Source of the DNA: a virus
Strand: one strand, 5' to 3'
DNA: 49,730 bases
Virus record (IMG/VR): IMGVR_UViG_3300045976_000084
Span: 1-49,730 of that record
Numbering within the stretch: position 1 is the first letter of the stretch; every line of letters begins with the position of its first letter. The notes beneath the pieces are model-generated. The model searched no databases, had not been told where the DNA came from, and saw nothing but the letters and a program-made list of their open reading frames with translations. The position numbers and the translations under genes are program-made. Shown piece after piece: positions 47,685 through 49,730 of this stretch.

Positions 47685-47726
47685 TTGAAAATCCACGTGT
47701 CGTCAGTTCAATTCTGACCCTGGACA
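47685..47726 (+). other. attP: attP core: 3' half of a tRNA-Phe(GAA) gene
   Basis: Matches canonical tRNA numbering from position 32: anticodon loop TTGAAAA (anticodon GAA), stem TCCAC, variable GTGTC, T-arm GTCAG-TTCAATT-CTGAC, acceptor 3' strand CCTGGAC and discriminator A. The 5' half is absent. Integration at a host tRNA-Phe would restore the gene by the phage-borne 3' part. The encoded CCA is not present (CTA follows). Confidence 0.8.
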
Positions 47727-47752
47727 CTAAACGAGCTGAAAATAAGGCCGAA

Positions 47753-47788
47753 CTGCATAAGTCGCTGAAGTAACTTAAGTCGCTAATA
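47753..47788 (+). promoter_or_regulatory. Two tandem half-sites of the dispersed operator in attP
   Basis: TAAGTCGCTGAAG (47758-47770) and TTAAGTCGCTAATA (47775-47788) are two direct half-sites. Each lacks the opposite arm, so binding would be weaker. They lie between the attP core and the right arm repeats. Confidence 0.5.
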
Positions 47789-47801
47789 TATTGGCACACA
47801 A

Positions 47802-47818
47802 GTACACCGAGCGCACAG
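47802..47818 (+). repeat. Arm-type direct repeat 2
   Basis: GTACACCGAGCGCACAG, to the right of the attP core; similar to repeats at 47617 and 47839. Confidence 0.65.
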
Positions 47819-47838
47819 GTTTTTGGGCTTGCTCGGAG

Positions 47839-47855
47839 GTACACAGGGCGCACAG
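47839..47855 (+). repeat. Arm-type direct repeat 3
   Basis: GTACACAGGGCGCACAG, 37 bases after repeat 2. The pair on this side fits a P' arm with two integrase sites. Confidence 0.65.
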
Positions 47856-47876
47856 ACTGGTCGGGAATGGAGGTCA

Positions 47877-48146
47877 TCATGGCGTACAGCACCAGACCAA
47901 GCCATCAGGCATGCCCGCGCCCCCGACACAGCGCCGATAGTCCGGGCACGCCTCGGGCACGCCGCACATGAGCACGAGCAAGTGGTCCGAGTCGCACAGC
48001 GTCGAGCTCTGCTCGAGCTCGGTCGTGCAATTCGGGGAGTCGTCGATCGTTGCGTGCAAGCTCGGGCGCCAGTCCTGGACCGGGGCTGGTTCTTGGGTAC
48101 TGGAAGAGCAACCGACCAGTAGCAGCAAGAGGGCAAAGAGCTTCAT
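47877..48146 (-). CDS. Cys-rich lipoprotein, 89 aa
   Basis: Lipoprotein signal MKLFALLLLLVGC with lipobox LVGC; mature part has eight or more Cys (NCTTEL, TLCDSD, MCGVPEACPDYRRC, WCCTP), typical of small disulfide-bonded envelope lipoproteins. Last gene of the minus operon beside attP. A surface lipoprotein expressed from a prophage might block phage receptors. Confidence 0.75.
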   Translation of the reverse strand: MKLFALLLLLVGCSSSTQEPAPVQDWRPSLHATIDDSPNCTTELEQSSTLCDSDHLLVLMCGVPEACPDYRRCVGGAGMPDGLVWCCTP

Positions 48147-48493
48147 AGTTCGACTCCAGTCAATTCAAGATATCGGCGCCTGACCAGCGCGTGTTTCCAG
48201 TCTGGCGCGTTCCAGAAGGTGCTTTCAGGGTCTCGCATGTCCGCCACCCACGACTCGATCTCGGCCAGGGTAGCGCGCTTGACCAGCCGAGCAAAGGCCT
48301 TGTTTCGGGCGACCTGCACGGCGCGCCGCGCCAAAGCTTGGGTCTCGTAAACTGACACGCGCGGCACGAACCGCACCCCGGCGGGACTCGCCACTCGGAC
48401 CACGTCCTCGGCCAAGAACGTGATCTGCACGTCGAAGAACGAGGGCTGTTCCAAGGAGCCCGAGACCAGGCAAGCGGTCTGGCCCAGGATCAC
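48143..48493 (-). CDS. Hypothetical protein, 116 aa
   Basis: GTG start overlaps the preceding stop; longer upstream frames are shadows. N-terminus is hydrophobic/beta (VILGQTACLVSGSLEQPSFF), then FDVQITFLAEDVVRVAS, and a helical basic C-terminal half (ALARRAVQVARNKAFARLVK). No family recognised. Confidence 0.6.
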   Translation of the reverse strand: MILGQTACLVSGSLEQPSFFDVQITFLAEDVVRVASPAGVRFVPRVSVYETQALARRAVQVARNKAFARLVKRATLAEIESWVADMRDPESTFWNAPDWKHALVRRRYLELTGVEL

Positions 48494-48618
48494 GACGGCA
48501 CCCGCGCCGGCTTGAGAGCTTGGTGCTGGCCCTTGGATACCGCCTGGTAGAGCTCCAGGGCTTCCACGTGCAAGGGCGGGAGCTCGATCGGGGGCGCCGG
48601 GGCGGGAGTGGTCTTCAT
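48490..48618 (-). CDS. Short Pro-rich peptide, 42 aa
   Basis: MKTTPAPAPPIELPPLHVEA then a helix LELYQAVSKGQHQALK. Coupled by ATGA on both sides within the operon 48773-47877. Function unknown; possibly only a translational link. Confidence 0.5.
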   Translation of the reverse strand: MKTTPAPAPPIELPPLHVEALELYQAVSKGQHQALKPARVPS

Positions 48619-48773
48619 TTGGACACGCACTCCACAAGACCAGACGAGCCCGTCATCATGTTGCCGCCGAGCTCGTGGCAGCGCACTTGCCCGTAGCCCT
48701 GAATCAGGGCCGCAGAAACCACGAACCCGACCAGGGAGAGAATCACAATCACCAAGCGCGTCGTGCTGTTCAT
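48615..48773 (-). CDS. Small membrane protein, 52 aa
   Basis: One hydrophobic helix LVIVILSLVGFVVSAALIQG near the N-terminus, then a periplasmic-looking tail with two Cys (VRCHELGG, GLVECVSK). First gene of the operon, starting six bases after a -10 box, so probably leaderless. Could be an immunity or exclusion protein; no homolog recognised. Confidence 0.65.
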   Translation of the reverse strand: MNSTTRLVIVILSLVGFVVSAALIQGYGQVRCHELGGNMMTGSSGLVECVSK

Positions 48774-48808
48774 ACTGAGATAGTACGGACTGGCCAGTAC
48801 TTTATCAA
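48774..48808 (-). promoter_or_regulatory. Strong sigma70-like promoter, leaderless start
   Basis: Minus strand TTGATA (48808-48803), 17 bp, TACTAT (48785-48780), six bases, ATG 48773. Best promoter in the genome by match to TTGACA/TATAAT. The operator at 48816-48832 lies directly upstream rather than over it, so this promoter could stay active in the lysogen. Confidence 0.75.
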
Positions 48809-48815
48809 GATCTAA

Positions 48816-48832
48816 TTTAGCGACTTGCGCAA
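48816..48832. promoter_or_regulatory. Dispersed operator in the divergent 48.8-kb region
   Basis: TTTAGCGACTTGCGCAA, exact consensus. Plus-direction TTTAGC, 16 bp, TCATAC could act as a promoter for the lysozyme-like gene at 48861, which has no ribosome site. Confidence 0.7.
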
Positions 48833-48860
48833 ATAACTCATACATGGTCAGTTGCGCAGC

Positions 48861-49325
48861 ATGTCCGCCACGCTTGCGCTCATCCTGGCCTTGACCCCGT
48901 GCTACGCGGAGCACGCGGACCCGGCGCAGCCTGCGCACCTGGCGGTGATTGCCGAGGCCATCGACCAAGTCACGGACAAGCCCGAAGAGCGCGCGGCGCT
49001 CGCCACGATCGCCAAGTTCGAAAGCTCGTTCTGCTGGAGTGTTGCGTCCGGTCGGGTGCGCGGCAGCTCGGGCGCGGGCCCGTGGCAAATCGAGCCTGGC
49101 TCGAACCGCCCGCCACCGTATGCGGGCGAGTCCTTGCCTGAGCTCACGCACGCGGCCAGACAAGCCCTCTGGCTCTGGCGCCACTCGTGGCAGTGCGGAC
49201 ACTCGCCCGAGGCACGGTTCCGCGCGTACGCAGGCACGTCGTGCTCGAGTGCTTGGGCCGGCGCACACGCTCGCACTCAAGTTCTCTTTTTCGCCACAAG
49301 TTACTTGAAGCGACTTGCGCAATAA
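48861..49325 (+). CDS. Secreted lysozyme-like / lytic transglycosylase, 154 aa
   Basis: Short signal peptide (MSATLALILALTPCYA). Catalytic-type Glu E54 in TIAKFESSFCW, then the Gly-rich GRVRGSSGAGPWQIEPGS typical of the SLT fold, and C-terminal helices with RFRAYAGTSC. Several Cys suggest disulfides and periplasmic action. It could digest peptidoglycan during entry or lysis. TTG 48852 is an alternative start. Behind the operator at 48816. Confidence 0.8.
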   Translation: MSATLALILALTPCYAEHADPAQPAHLAVIAEAIDQVTDKPEERAALATIAKFESSFCWSVASGRVRGSSGAGPWQIEPGSNRPPPYAGESLPELTHAARQALWLWRHSWQCGHSPEARFRAYAGTSCSSAWAGAHARTQVLFFATSYLKRLAQ

Positions 49326-49340
49326 GCTAAAGCCTTGCGT
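49305..49340 (+). promoter_or_regulatory. Operator-promoter for the 49.3 kb-2.6 kb operon; leaderless
   Basis: TTGAAG (49305-49310), 17 bp, TAAAGC (49328-49333), seven bases, ATG 49341. The operator core AGCGACTTGCGCAA (49309-49322) fills the spacer, so a bound protein would block polymerase. It heads the chain of genes ending with methyltransferase and protease. Confidence 0.75.
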
Positions 49341-49571
49341 ATGGGTAACCCGAAAAGGCACAGACAAGAGGTCCGCGCACTCGTAAGCGAGTGGAACGAC
49401 CTCGTAGAAAAGAACGAGCGGAACACGTTCCGCCAAGAGCAAATCATGCGTCGGCTACAAGCCATCGGCGCCTGGCAAGACGTGCCGGTCGGGTACGCGG
49501 TCACGCGGCGCGGGCGGGCCTCGAGCGTGAGCGGCCAGCTCTCGAGCAAGCCAGACGGGCGGCTCTCGTGA
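49341..49571 (+). CDS. Hypothetical protein, 76 aa
   Basis: Starts MGNPKRHRQEVRALVSEWND with a helical charged N-terminal half and a basic Ser-rich end. No ribosome site; leaderless transcript inferred. First gene of the operon; its stop overlaps the GTG of the next gene (GTGA). Function unknown. Confidence 0.65.
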   Translation: MGNPKRHRQEVRALVSEWNDLVEKNERNTFRQEQIMRRLQAIGAWQDVPVGYAVTRRGRASSVSGQLSSKPDGRLS

Positions 49572-49730
49572 TTTGGGTAGGCGTTGCGGTAGCCGCCTGG
49601 TTCTTGCTCGTGTGCTCAGCCTTGGACGACGCGGGGAGGCCGTGATGCAGAACGCGGCCAAAATGCTGGAGCTCTGCCTCGGCGCGCACAAATCGATCTC
49701 ATTCTCGCGCGTGGACGGGCAGTATCGGTG
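49543..49730. repeat. Terminal direct repeat, copy 2
   Basis: Same sequence as 1-188 apart from 49612 (G, against A at 70). Genes in it are 49568-49645 (same as 26-103) and the start of 49645 onward (same as 103-462, truncated by the window end). Confidence 0.9.
49568..49645 (+). CDS. 25-residue membrane peptide (repeat copy of 26-103)
   Basis: Same gene as at 26-103 read across the circular junction; here the upstream neighbour and the GTGA overlap are visible. The single-base difference in the repeat is silent in this gene. Confidence 0.55.
   Translation: MIWVGVAVAAWFLLVCSALDDAGRP

Noticed and set aside
47685-47726. Functional tRNA gene
   Set aside because: Only the 3' half exists; no 5' acceptor strand, D-arm or matching anticodon 5' stem precedes it, so it is an attachment site.
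1-49730. Identity with myxophage Mx8 because of similar genome length
   Set aside because: Mx8 has a short tail and carries attP inside its integrase gene; this genome has a contractile tail module and attP downstream of the integrase.

Overview
This window is a complete, circularly closed genome of a temperate phage with a contractile tail (myovirus type). The first 188 bases recur at the end (49543-49730) with one difference, so the unique length is 49,542 bp. Gene density is very high: most neighbours overlap as ATGA, TGATG or GTGA, and codon use is GC-rich. The host cannot be named from sequence alone. Cys-rich lipoproteins, a lipoprotein serine protease and apparently leaderless promoters fit a high-GC Gram-negative such as a myxobacterium, but this is inference.

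Layout. (1) 48.86 kb through the junction to 2.6 kb, plus strand: a lysozyme-like enzyme, then a chain of small genes ending in an orphan adenine methyltransferase and a lipoprotein trypsin-like protease. (2) 2.6-27.2 kb, plus strand: an NlpC/P60-like hydrolase, large terminase, portal, head morphogenesis, prohead protease, scaffold-like protein, decoration and capsid proteins, neck, sheath (DUF3383), tube (DUF3277), tail assembly chaperones with a -1 frameshift, tape measure, baseplate, and fibres including a LamG-like protein, an SGNH esterase and an Asp-box beta-propeller. One reverse-strand coiled-coil gene with its own terminator sits at 7.8-8.2 kb. (3) 39.4-27.2 kb, minus strand: Cas4/RecB-like nuclease, DnaQ-like exonuclease, DUF5664, SF2 helicase, possible ssDNA-binding protein, deoxyribonucleotidase, a family A DNA polymerase split into two genes around a seven-gene cassette, and a RuvC-like resolvase. 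(4) 39.6-43.8 kb, plus strand: HTH-metallophosphoesterase, XRE regulator and a primase-SF3 helicase. (5) 44.2-44.8 kb: an AT-rich, repeat-rich gap that is a candidate origin or pac region, followed by a small terminase candidate. (6) 45.4-47.9 kb: small genes, a tyrosine integrase, and an attP containing the 3' half of a tRNA-Phe gene flanked by 17-bp direct repeats. (7) 48.8-47.9 kb, minus strand: a four-gene operon with a lipoprotein and a membrane protein, probably lysogeny-expressed.

The most striking system-level signal is a dispersed palindrome (half-site close to GCAAGTCGCTAAA) found at about nine strong and three weaker intergenic positions, nearly always at the head of a transcription unit and overlapping a sigma70-like promoter. 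It looks like an operator network for one regulator. Several of these promoters place the -10 box only 6-7 bases before the start codon, which implies leaderless mRNAs. The second striking feature is the polymerase split exactly before motif A by a promoter-bearing cassette.
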